A stretch of DNA of 64,000 nt from Apodospora peruviana (lineage: Eukaryota > Ascomycota > Sordariomycetes > Sordariales > Lasiosphaeriaceae). Within the stretch, counting starts at the first letter, position 1; each line of letters starts with the position of its first letter. Position numbers and translations under genes: made by a program. The notes beneath the pieces are model-generated. The model ran no database searches. It saw nothing but the letters and a program-made list of their open reading frames with translations, and was not told the DNA's origin. The stretch is from contig JAUEDM010000002.1 in the NCBI GenBank assembly GCA_033439685.1, positions 4,526,001-4,590,000 on the forward strand, in the 5' to 3' direction. Shown here one piece after another: positions 12,225 through 22,199 of this stretch.

Positions 12225-13775
12225 CTTGAAGAGTGAGGTCGAGAGCTATCCGCTAGGTAGCTAGCAACGCATGCGCTGGGATGATGCCGGTCTAAGATAA
12301 AGTTAGAGCTGAGTGGACCGGACAAGGGAGCTCGTGCTCAGGGGCTACAGTATGGAGTTCAGGTCATGGATGAGGGCTGGTGGGACATTGCTCATCCAAA
12401 AGGAGCTTTGGGAGAGGGTACGGTACACTGACTGTTCTTCAACAAAAACGAGCAGCGAGGCGTTTCATCCGATGGCAACAACGAAATGAAAGGAATTGCC
12501 CGGTCGCGGGAGATCGGGTTGCTAGGTACCTAAAGTGGTCGGCTCAGTCGTCTGAACCAGCAGCGAAGCAGATAACCGGGCAAGTAAAAAGGATGAAGAA
12601 TGGCGATGATGATGAATGGGAAGTGGGAAAGGAGCTCTCGGAAAAAGAGACAGGAACTGAGCAGGATCCGTATGACGACTGTTTGGTACGGTTACCATCC
12701 CTGGACATCCGCGCTCTAGCTGTGCCGCCCCCCTCACCAAGGGAGCTGCCAGGTAGGGGTTCTCCACGATCTTGCCCAATGGTTTTGGTCATGCGCCCCG
12801 CTGCAGGGGCCGGCGGGCACTTGTGAGGGAAGCGGAGCTGAGCGGGGAGAGGCGGGGCAAGCCAATCGCTGCCAAGTGCGACGGCTTACCCCACAATTGG
12901 CATGTCTGGCCTCGGGGGCTTTTTGGGTTTGTGCTGGATCTGTGATCACCACTCCGGTCTTGGATTGCACTGCATGATGTTTGCTGCACGACGCCTGTCG
13001 TCGGCCCAAGGATTGGGTGCGGATCGTATATGTACAACATCTTTCCGTTGTTTTCGTACAGCTGTCGGGTTGTTCTTGTGGTCGATGAATCCGGACGATA
13101 AACCTATTCCGGATGGGATTCGACAACGGCGGTTGCCCTCAACACCATAAAAATACGATCCCTTTCCCAAGTATAGCTGTGCTAGGGTTTCTCGGTTCCT
13201 ACACACAAAGAGGAAAGAGATATCGACGTCATTCAAGCAGAATCAATAGCTGGACATAAATTCGCCATACCACACAGCTTCAAAAGAGACGGAAGTGACA
13301 GCATATCAGTGTTCGAAAGAAGAGACCGCCGATCATGGTGTTACAGAATGTAGAAAGACGGGAGGGACGCACTTCTTACAATATCTCGCTATAGAGATCA
13401 GCTAAGCGATACAACTCGGCAGATATCAGGAACAAACAAAATGTCAATACCAGAGTTCCTGGACAGGACCGTCCAGGTGTCCTCAATATCCCTCCACACC
13501 GATTAAGGGCAGAACCGGTCCTATATCTGCCCGTGGCAGGAAGGCAATGATCTCTCCTATCTTATGGATAAATGCTACATTGCATTGCTAGCAAACATCT
13601 TAGCAAGAAAAGAGAAGGGGTATTGGTGTCCGCGGAATATCGATTCCCTGAAAAATGGAAGACTCCAGTATCAACGAACGCCAGTAAACCAAGCCCAACG
13701 AGAGACGTGGACTATTGTGATTGCCAAGAGAAGCCTCTCGAGAAAAACGAACAGAAAACCGGATGTGAGGTTGGT
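12225..13775. other. Upstream region of the glutaminase gene and 3' region of URM1
   Basis: About 1.55 kb. The part near 12225 should hold the glutaminase promoter. No coding region is supported. A stretch near 12745-12780 (minus strand) could be read as IVENPYLAAPL, resembling the IVRNPYLSTWL of the adjacent glutaminase (see rejected items). Confidence 0.5.
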
Positions 13776-14302
13776 TCAGCCTCCGTGGAGAGTGGATACA
13801 AAGAGAATATTGTCCTTGGGTTGGATCTCATAGGTCTCTTCTCCTTCAAGCTCCCAGTCTGCGTCGTTGATGAGGACAAGAATCCCCGGACGGCTGTTAT
13901 TGCGCTTCTCAGTACTTTGATATGGTGTGTTCGTATGGCGAGGGAATAACGTACATATGCTTGTCAAGAACAAAAAGCTCAACCCGAGGGTCTGTCATGA
14001 GCGTTTTGCAGAGGTGGTCAATCAAAAAGGCAATTGTAGCTGGTTTGCCTTTTTCATCGGTTGCAGGTATGGAGATTTTATGACGGCGTTGGTTTGAGAA
14101 AAGCATCTCCAAGCCACCTCTATGTGGGTTGAGCTTGTTGATTAGTATGAATATGAATGTAGTGGTAAAGTGACGGAATGTTGAATGTTGATATAAATGG
14201 GAGCTTGGAATAGGGAGTTCGCTCTTGGACTCACGAGAAGTCGACGGTTATCGGTATCATTGGAACCTCTGGAACCTCTGAAGCGACCGAAGCGTCCGCC
14301 AT
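13776..14302 (-). CDS. URM1: Urm1, ubiquitin-related modifier and sulfur carrier
   Basis: Three exons, 14302-14235, 14119-13955 and 13893-13776, give 116 residues. No single open frame shows the gene. The joins are VDFS/GGLEMLFSNQRR and DKHI/RPGILVLINDADWELEGEE, matching the family exactly. Urm1 is activated by Uba4 as a C-terminal thiocarboxylate and donates sulfur to the Ncs2/Ncs6 thiolase that makes the 2-thio group of mcm5s2U34 in cytosolic tRNAs. It can also be conjugated to proteins. The end FVSTLHGG carries the required terminal Gly-Gly directly before the stop. It is divergent from ELP2, whose start lies 364 bp away and which acts on the same nucleotide. Confidence 0.97.
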
Positions 14303-14666
14303 GATGAACGCTGCCGAATAAGAATAGTATAGTTTCCTTTAAATATGACTGCAATATTGGAGAAAAAAAACAAACAGTTATCCGACTTTGTGATGTTTTT
14401 TGTTTTCTTTTTTCTAAAAAAAGAAGGGTTCCTGGAATCCGGTGAAGAAAACGCCAATGGAGTGGAATATCTCAGTGTGTGACTCCTGTGGCGGTTGCGA
14501 TCAAAGCCCCACTAAAACCTGACTTCAGTGCCTAAAAATCATTTTTCAACAGCGATATGGGCCAATCAAAAGGGTCGAAACTCAGACTCGCACTCGCTCA
14601 CCACGAAACGAAACACCAAAAGGGGATGAACCAGCATCCAGGGACGAGGGCAATCAACGTATAAAA
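14303..14666. promoter_or_regulatory. Shared divergent promoter of URM1 and ELP2
   Basis: A 364-bp gap between the two start codons. It must carry both promoters and both 5' UTRs. A CCAAT pentamer lies at 14562-14566 on the ELP2 side, and T-rich tracts lie near 14395-14420. The arrangement predicts co-expression. Confidence 0.7.
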
Positions 14667-17300
14667 ATGACAGAAATTGAGGTGAGTGTCGACACACGAT
14701 ATCTGTCCGCCGGGGCGAACAGGTACGCCGCTGCCGCCGACTGGGGAGAGGACGGACTGATTGCCTTTGGAGCGGACACAAACATCTGTCTTTGGGATCC
14801 AGCCGTAAGAATATTTGGCATTTATTGGGGGAGAATATTATACTAACACGACTTACAGACATCGAAAGGAATCACCAAACTTCTCAGTGGACACACAGCC
14901 CATGTAAGGGCTGTCCAGTTTCTCCCCAGACTACCAGGAGACAAGTCTACATACTTAGTCTCCGGCGGAGATGACCACTCACTTAGGGTGTGGTCCATAG
15001 ACCCCGAGGCAGGGATTTCATCTTGTCATCAGACCATCCAAGATGCTCACACGGCACCTATCAACTGCCTAGCTACCCTCACTGTCACTGCCGAATCAAG
15101 GCAGGTATTATTCGTCTCTGGCGGGGCCGATGCCACAGTCAAGGTTTGGACACTGGACGCAGAAGTGCACCAAGTCTCCCTCCTCCAGACGATCAAGACA
15201 ACTAGGAAATACTTTCCGCTGGCCATTGCGCTGAGCCGGCTGCCCGGAGACGGAGAATTAAATGCGGGTTGCGTCATCCTCGCAGTGGCCGGGACATCGA
15301 GTGCTATCCAGATATTCACCACAGGCGTCGACATGCAATTCAGTCTTCAAGCAAACCTCCCAGGACACGAGAACTGGATCCGCTCTCTAGACTTTGTCCG
15401 GGAGAAACCAGACTACCCGGACAGCGACCTCCTGCTAGCCTCCGCCAGCCAAGACAAGTATATCCGTCTATGGCGCGTCCACAAAGACACGGCGCTGTCC
15501 GCCTTGAACGCTACCGGCATGGACGTCTCCGCCAAGGTGCTGATGCCCGGAAACAAAATTCACAAGATCAAATCCGGTGATTCGGGCAATCACTTCTGCA
15601 TCATGTTCGAGGCGCTCCTTCTCGGCCACGAGGACTGGATTTACACCGCCAGATGGGCGCGCACGGCCGGTGGTGATCTGCAACTACTCTCAGCTTCAGC
15701 CGACAATTCGCTTTCCATCTGGCAGCCGGACCAGGAGTCCGGCATCTGGATCACCGTGGCAAGACTAGGTGAGGTCAGCAGGGAAAAGGGGGCAACGACA
15801 GCAACTGGAAGTATCGGCGGTTTCTGGACCGGTCTCTGGTCGCCCACCGGGTCTTCGGTCGTCACTCTTGGCCGGACAGGTAGCTGGCGGCGCTGGGACT
15901 ACAATGCCGACGAGGACATGTGGCAGCAGAACTTTGCCGTATCAGGACACACCCGAGCTGTGACAGGCATTTCGTGGTCCCGCGACGGATCGTATCTCTT
16001 GTCGACTAGCTCGGACCAGACCACCCGTCTGCACGCCGAGTGGAAAACCTCACACACTTGGCACGAGATGTCGCGCCCGCAGATCCACGGCTATGACCTC
16101 AACTGTATCGACTCCCTCGGCGTCTCCTCCTTCGTGTCGGGCGCCGACGAGAAGCTCATGCGCGTCTTCACCGAGCCAAAAGCCGTCGCGCGCATGCTAA
16201 ACCATCTCACCGGGGGCGAGAGCAGGCTCATAGGTGTGGAAGACTCAGCATTGCCCGACGCAGCCAACATGCCTGTGCTCGGCCTCTCCAACAAAGCCAT
16301 CGACGTGATGGACCACGACGCCGACCCCGCTCAGCAGCCCGGGGTAGATGTGCCCAACAGCAACAGCGACCGCGAAGCTTTGGATCCGGCGAGCATGGTC
16401 CGCAAGTCCGCGCTCGAGATCGACCACCCGGCCTTTGAGGAGAGTCTGAGCAGACACACGCTGTGGCCGGAGGTGGAAAAGCTCTACGGGCACGGCTACG
16501 AGATTTCGTGCCTCGCGACCAGCCACGACGGGAAACTGATTGCCAGCGCGTGCAAAGCGAGCAGTGTCAACCACGCTGTCATCCGTCTGTTTGAGACGGA
16601 GCACTGGACCGAGATCAAGCCGCCCCTGACGGCGCATTCGTTGACCGTGACGCGAATACGGTTCTCGCCGGACGACAGGCTTTTGTTAAGTGTGGGCCGC
16701 GATAGACAATGGGCGGTCTTTGAGCGGCAGCAGCAGCAGCAGCAGGAGTTGTCGGGTGATAGCACCAAGGACGGGAATTTCGGTGCGTATAGGCTCCTTC
16801 AAACGAATCCCAAGGGGCATTCGAGGATGATTCTGGATGCTGCTTGGGCGCCACTGTCCTCGATTGTTGGTGATAGTAAGAGCGTATTTGCTACTGCCGG
16901 GAGAGATAAACAGGTCAAGATATGGGTGAACAGGCAAAAGGAAGGGAAACAGGTTTTCGAGATGGCCTTGTCGGTTGCAGAGGAGCATGCAGTTACGGCG
17001 CTTGATTTTGCGCCGGCAGGAGTGGCCGGGGAGCAGCTCTGGCTTGCTGTTGGGACTGAGGGAGGTAAGCTGCTTGTGCTGGAGCTCAAGGCTGAGGGCG
17101 ACGGCGTATCCGTTGTTTCCACGAACCGTGTCAAGGCGGACCTGTCGTTGCCAAAGGCTGTGACGCAGCTTGCTTGGCGGCCAGAGGTGCAGAGGAGTGA
17201 GGGCGTGAGTGAGTGTGGTCAGGGGAGAGAGCTGGCTATTGCGGGTGAGGATGGGTCTTTGAGGATATACTCGTTTCTGTCTCCTGTGGGAGAGAGATAG
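14667..17300 (+). CDS. ELP2: Elongator complex subunit Elp2 (WD40)
   Basis: Exons 14667-14804 and 14859-17300 around a 54-bp intron with a perfect TACTAAC branch site give 859 residues. Elp2 is a double WD40 propeller scaffold of the Elongator core (Elp1-3), which puts the carboxymethyl group on wobble uridine 34. The N-terminus EVSVDTRYLSAGANRYAAAADW is typical. Visible blades include SGHTAHVRAVQFLP, GHENWIRSLDF, LLGHEDWIYTARW, SGHTRAVTGISW, LYGHGYEISCLA and FAPAGVAGEQLWLAVG-type repeats. A glutamine run encoded by CAG near 16732-16745 sits in a loop. The length fits the family (about 790-860). Divergent from URM1. Confidence 0.97.
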
Positions 17301-17742
17301 CATGGTATATCGTAGGTAGTACTAGGATAGAGACAACCCGCAAGGAAACCGCAATGGATGTATGGTCCTGGTTATGAAGATGTGTTGATTCTTCGTCCTG
17401 GCAGTCGGCCCCCTGATCGACATATGGACTTCTAATAACCATCCCCATATCTCTTGATTCAATCTATTGAAAACAAAAACGCCAAAAACTGGATATATAC
17501 ATAACACCACGCCTTCCCCGGTTCATTATTAACATTATCAACAACCGTCCACCTCTTCCGCCTGCGATACGGCAGTACCCAAGAAACCGCAATAAGTTCC
17601 TACACCGAAGCCTGGTCAGCCAACAACATCTCTGCCGGCCATCTATCATTAAATAGCCGAGCAAGTAATTCCATCTTTCTATCCCGCCATCTATCTCCCC
17701 CCCCCCCCCCCCCCCCCCCGAATCCATTCCATTCATGTGGTA
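17301..17742. other. Convergent 3' region of ELP2 and the SPT small-subunit gene
   Basis: 442 bp holding both 3' UTRs. Contains a run of 23 C (17697-17719). No gene seen. Confidence 0.6.
17697..17719 (+). repeat. Homopolymer C23 (G23 in the SPT small-subunit transcript)
   Basis: An uninterrupted run of 23 C, 24 bp beyond the stop codon of the minus-strand gene, so its mRNA would carry a G tract in the 3' UTR. The length may be affected by sequencing error. Confidence 0.85.
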
Positions 17743-18148
17743 TCAAAGCTCCCCTTTAGCCAAACTGGCCGTTGTTTGCCCCACCGCCACAACCACTGCC
17801 TGAGTTACCACCTGCGGCGTCGTCGACCCCGATTTCACAAGTAAATTTTGCGCGACCTCGTCACCGTGCATATAGAACCAGGCGCGGTGGGCGATGAACT
17901 GGACGTGTTGCGGCAGGTAAAGGACTGTCGCAATGAAGGTGAGGGAGAAGAGGAGGAAGAAGACCGAGTCTGTGATAATACGTACAAGTGTTAGTTTTGC
18001 CGGTTTGGTTTGGGTTATGGGGTTGGGGAGTAAACGTACAAAAGACGAATTTCTCATTCGGCGTGAACATGTACACGCTTAGCGTCACCTCGAGTTGGTA
18101 GATCTTGAGCTGCAGCCATTTGCTGAACTTTTCTAGGTATCCTGCCAT
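17743..18148 (-). CDS. Small subunit of serine palmitoyltransferase (ssSPT-like)
   Basis: Exons 18148-18040 and 17969-17743 (70-bp intron, donor GTACGT) give 111 residues. Small SPT subunits bind the Lcb1/Lcb2 heterodimer in the ER membrane and raise its activity in the first step of sphingolipid synthesis. The order of features fits the animal ssSPTa/b and fungal relatives. An amphipathic start (MAGYLEKFSKWLQLKIYQLEVT) is followed by the MFTPNEKF motif. A single membrane helix (FYSVFFLLFSLTFIATVLYL) restored across the splice comes next, then an aromatic stretch (HRAWFYMHGDEVA). The C-terminal 35 residues extend beyond the animal proteins. The start is the only ATG ahead of the conserved block. 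Confidence 0.88.
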
Positions 18149-18720
18149 TTTTCTCTTTCTTTTATTCCTTCCCGGTGGTGCAAGGCAAGGGTGGAAGGTA
18201 GGGTAGGTTGGTGGGTGTCTTGCTGATGGATGGATGGATGGATCGAAAAGGGGGTTTCGCGATGCGCTCGACTTTTTCGCAATGGCTCTAACTTTGCACA
18301 AATACGTGGAATCGGATTGTTGTCTGTGATGAAAAAATGGGGTATTTGTCGCACAGTTAAAGCCGTCGGGAAAAAATGCGTAGTCGCGAATTGAGGCCGA
18401 CTGGTATGAGGTGAGTAAGGTTGAGGTGCCAGATTAGATTAGACAACCGACTCTCCCGACAGCAATGCGACACCCCTGACCCGCTGGGCAGGCATGGCAG
18501 GCACCGGCTTTGCCGGGATGAACGGGGGGCTTCAGCACGGAGGCTGCGCCGCTCCCGCCAAGTCCATCGGGTGAAATGATTGGTTAATTGGATCCACCAG
18601 TTCGACATGCACCACCACTTCGCGACCATGAACATTGACCGCGTTGATAATGTACGACATGAACATGCTTGTTATTATAGCGGAGTTATAAGAAAATGCT
18701 CACAGGGCGGATAATAAATC
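18149..18720. promoter_or_regulatory. Divergent upstream region of the SPT small-subunit and GGQ-factor genes
   Basis: 572 bp between two start codons on opposite strands. Contains a short (ATGG)n run at about 18226-18243. No gene is supported. Confidence 0.55.
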
Positions 18721-19679
18721 ATGCCTCTCCTCCTCCGTCGAGCATTTGGCCTTGCCGGCCATAGCAATGGCGTCCCGAAAGCAGTCGCAAGCTCCCTTCG
18801 AACCGGACCTAGATCACCAGGATCGCCACCGTCCACCACCACGTTGATGACGAGGATATCAACCGCATTCTTCACAAGCAGTCCAACTTGCTGCTTAAAA
18901 AGAAATCAGATGCCCCCGCGTCCTAAACACCCGCCAGAAGCCGATATAGAAGAATCGTTCCTCAAGGGTAGCGGTCCGGGCGGGCAAAAGATTGTACGTT
19001 CTTCTAACCTTGCCGATATTCGATATATACCTTCATATTAGACACAGACTCCCTTCTAATAACCTACCTACTCCATCCCCTATATTCTCTCCCCTTGTCC
19101 TAACCCCCCAAAAAGACAGATCAACAACATATTATACCTTCTCAGCTAATACTTCCTAAGAACAAAACCAACTCCGCCGTCCAACTAAAACACATTCCCA
19201 CCGGCATAGTCGTAAAATGCCAAGAGACCCGCTCGCGCGAGCAGAACCGAAAGATCGCACGCGACCTCCTCGCCGCGAAGCTCGACATCCTCGCCAACGG
19301 CGACCAGTCCCGCACAGTGATAGTCGGCAACGTGAAGAAGAAGCGGTCCGACAGCGCCGCCAAGAAGAGTAGGAGGAAATACAAGAAACTTGCTGAAGAG
19401 AAAGAGGGAGGACAACAACAACCCAAAGAGAAAGAAGAACAAAACGAGGAGGACGATGACGACAGAACAGGAGGGTTAATAACCGAGGGAAGCTTCGAGG
19501 AAAGAGAAGGTAAACCATTTATAGAGCTAATGGAAGAAGAGGCAATATCCAAGAAGCCATCAGAAATGAGGAACGTAGGAAAAGGAGGAGGAGGAGGAGG
19601 AGGAGGAAAAGCAGCAGATCACGACGACGACGATGGAACAGGAGGGTTCACACCCACGAGAAAAGACTCAAGGATATAG
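18721..19679 (+). CDS. RSO55: Mitochondrial GGQ-type ribosome rescue factor (MTRFR/Rso55-like)
   Basis: Exons 18721-18993 and 19161-19679 (167-bp intron, donor GTACGT) give 263 residues. The family releases peptides from stalled mitochondrial ribosomes using the GGQ loop but lacks the codon-recognition domains of RF1. The N-terminal 60 residues are basic, Ser/Arg/Leu-rich and fit a mitochondrial presequence. The core GSGPGGQKI/NKTNSAVQLKH is restored across the splice and is followed by IPTGIVVKCQETRSREQNRKIA, very close in pattern to human MTRFR (C12orf65). A basic helix (KKKRSDSAAKKSRRKYKK) then likely binds rRNA. The remaining 90 residues are acidic, Gly-rich low complexity and look recently altered: part of this tail is duplicated beyond the stop codon. 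Confidence 0.93.
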
Positions 19680-19800
19680 TAACGATGAAGGATTTATACC
19701 ATTACTACTACAAGAAGAGACAATATCCAAGACCCTACGTGGAACGAGGAACGCAGGATAAGGAGAAGGAAGAAAAAGAGGAATGAAAGCAGCAGCAGAC
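19455..19800 (+). repeat. Imperfect direct duplication across the end of the GGQ-factor gene
   Basis: Two units of about 170 bp (roughly 19455-19620 and 19624-19800). Shared anchors in the same order are ACAGGAGGGTT (19467 and 19635), CAATATCCAA (19543 and 19721) and GAGGAACG.AGGA (19568 and 19746). The second unit contains the stop codon at 19677-19679 and is then read in a different frame. Confidence 0.75.
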
Positions 19801-20602
19801 CTGCTCAAAGGGTACGAAAAGGACGAGAATGAACTGGCGAGGGCATTCCCACAGGAAGAAAAGTCGCTAAACATAAAGCTGCCTCAATAAGAAGAACGCT
19901 TAAAAGACTTCTCAAAATTCTCCGGTGCACTGAAAAAGAGAAGAGAGAGGTTCAAGGATTGTGGAGGAAAGTATACCTAGAGCTCGATAGAGCATGCCAG
20001 AGAACTGGTCGCAACGAGTAGCTCATACCTCGAGTACCCTAGGAGCAGGCACCATGTATAGGGGTCATATTCTTCATTCCTACCTGCGTCTCGAGGTCAG
20101 AGTGCCAGACTTCACCTTATGTTTCACTGGAATTCATAGACACTTGTACTGCATCAGTCATCAAAACATTGTTCATACGTCAACTACGAAAACGGGCCGG
20201 CAGGCCCAGGGATAACTCAATCAACCACAATAGCTGAAGCGGCAAATAGCGGTGCAAGAAAAGGGTGGTAATAAAAGTGTATGAAGCAACCTCGGCATAA
20301 CATTGTCCACGCCATCCATCCCGCGTACTCGCAATTCCGCCCGCCAGGAAACAAAACGGCTCCCATCATGTCTTCCAAACGAAGAACAGACGCCCCACCA
20401 TGCCCTTGAAAAGGGCCAAAACTTTTCGTAAATATGGAACTCGATCAGGATACATGCACAATGCCAAAATGTTCCCTGACGTGGCCGATATGCTCGAAGT
20501 CGGCGTTCGCTCGTAACGACTGTGGATTCGTCGATCTAGTAGGCGCTGTTTGGGCAGACGTCAGCCATAGTTCGGCGGACAGACAGACATAGCCAACTTA
20601 CT
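19680..20602. other. Convergent 3' region of the GGQ-factor and actin genes
   Basis: 923 bp. The first 120 bp are the second copy of the duplicated tail. The rest should hold the actin 3' UTR. No gene seen. Confidence 0.55.
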
Positions 20603-21519
20603 TTAGAAGCACTTGCGGTGCACAATGGAGGGACCGCTCTCGTCGTATTCCTGCTTGGAGATCCACATCTGCTGGAACGTCGACAGGGAAGCAAGAATAG
20701 AACCACCGATCCAGACAGAGTACTTGCGCTCGGGAGGAGCAATGATCTTGACCTTCATCGACGAGGGAGCAAGAGCAGTGATCTCCTTCTGCATACGGTC
20801 GGAGAGACCAGGGTACATGGTGGTACCACCAGACTGTGAGAGCACGTTAGTCGGGCTCGTTTGTAGAGTAAATGAGACGTAAACTTACCATGACAATGTT
20901 GCCGTACAGATCCTTTCTGACATCGACATCGCACTTCATGATTGAGTTGAAGGTAGTGACGTGAATACCGCCGCTCTCCAGACCCAGGACAGAGGGTTGG
21001 AAGAGAGCCTCGGGGGCACGGAAACGCTCGTTGCCAATAGTGATGACCTGGCCGTCAGGAAGCTCGTACGACTTCTCAAGACCCGAGCTCTGAGCCGCGG
21101 TCTGAATTTCTTGTTCGAAGTCGAGAGCAACGTAGCAGAGCTTCTCCTTGATGTCACGAACGATTTCGCGCTCGGCGGTGGTGGAGAATGTGTAGCCACG
21201 CTCAGCCAGGATCTTCATGAGGTAATCAGTCAAATCACGGCCAGCCATATCCACACGAGCAATAGCGTGGGGAAGAGCGAAACCCTCGTAGATGGGGACG
21301 ACGTGGGTGACACCATCACCGGAGTCGAGCACGATACCGGTGGTACGACCGGAGGCATAAAGCGACAGGACGGCCTGGATGGAGACGTAGAAGGCGGGGG
21401 CGTTGAAGGTCTCGAAGACAATCTGCGTCATCTTCTCACGGTTGGACTTGGGGTTGATGGGCGCCTCGGTCAACAGAACGGGGTGCTCCTCGGGAGCAAC
21501 ACGCAGCTCGTTGTAGAAA

Positions 21520-21555
<36 letters not shown>

Positions 21556-22199
21556 GTAACAACACCGTGCTCGATGGGGTAGCGCAGCGTGAGGATACCA
21601 CGCTTGGATTGCGCCTCATCACCAACGTACGAGTCCTTTTGTCCCATACCGATCATAATGCTGGACCCATAGTCAGTTGGTTGTACATAACTTGGCAGGA
21701 ACGCTGTTGAAAAGCTTACCCATGATGACGGGGGCGACCAACGATGGACGCTGAAACGAGATAGTTAGTTGGTTGTTTGTATCTTGCCAGGCCAAAAAGG
21801 CCTACGGCCGGCCCTGCAGAGCTATTTTGAAGAGGCGGTGGACTTACGGAAAACTGCACGAGGAGCATCGTCACCGGCGAAGCCGGCCTTGCACATACCC
21901 GAACTAGCCGACAGTTAGCACCACCTCCGTAAATATCATCGATGAATGTGAATTGTGTATAAGGCATCGGGAAAGCTGAAGTCGGGAGCTGGGAGCCGAT
22001 TTGGGAATTGCTCCGCCAGCGAGTCGGTGAGCCGAGGACCGGGGACCGGGCTTACCCATTGTCGATAACGAGGGCGGCAACTTCTTCTGCACATTGGAAG
22101 CTCGGTCAGTACGTGTTCGTGGTCGCGCATGCATCAGGAGGACACGGATGCCCAAAGGACGTCAGTCGAAACGCTCAGGAGTTGCAACATACCCTCCAT
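20603..22199 (-). CDS. ACT1: Actin
   Basis: Six exons (22199-22193, 22086-22056, 21903-21848, 21750-21720, 21660-20889, 20833-20603) give exactly 375 residues, the canonical actin length. Every junction was placed by frame and conservation, for example MEE/EVAALVIDNG/SGMCKAGFAGDDAPRAVF/PSIVGRPRHHG/IMIGMGQKDSYVGDEAQ. The first exon is only 7 nt (ATGGAGG). Nucleotide-binding loops (DNGSGM, DSGDGVTH), the WHHTFYNELRV block and the IVHRKCF end are present. Actin filaments drive polarised growth, endocytosis and cytokinesis. Clustering of introns at the 5' end is typical of fungal actin genes. Confidence 0.99.

Noticed and set aside
12740..12790. Possible remnant of the glutaminase N-terminus (IVENPYLAAPL)
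   Set aside because: Similarity is limited to about ten residues in one frame with no flanking match, so chance is a sufficient explanation.
20961..21710. A 249-codon open frame antisense to actin
   Set aside because: Shadow of highly biased actin codons.
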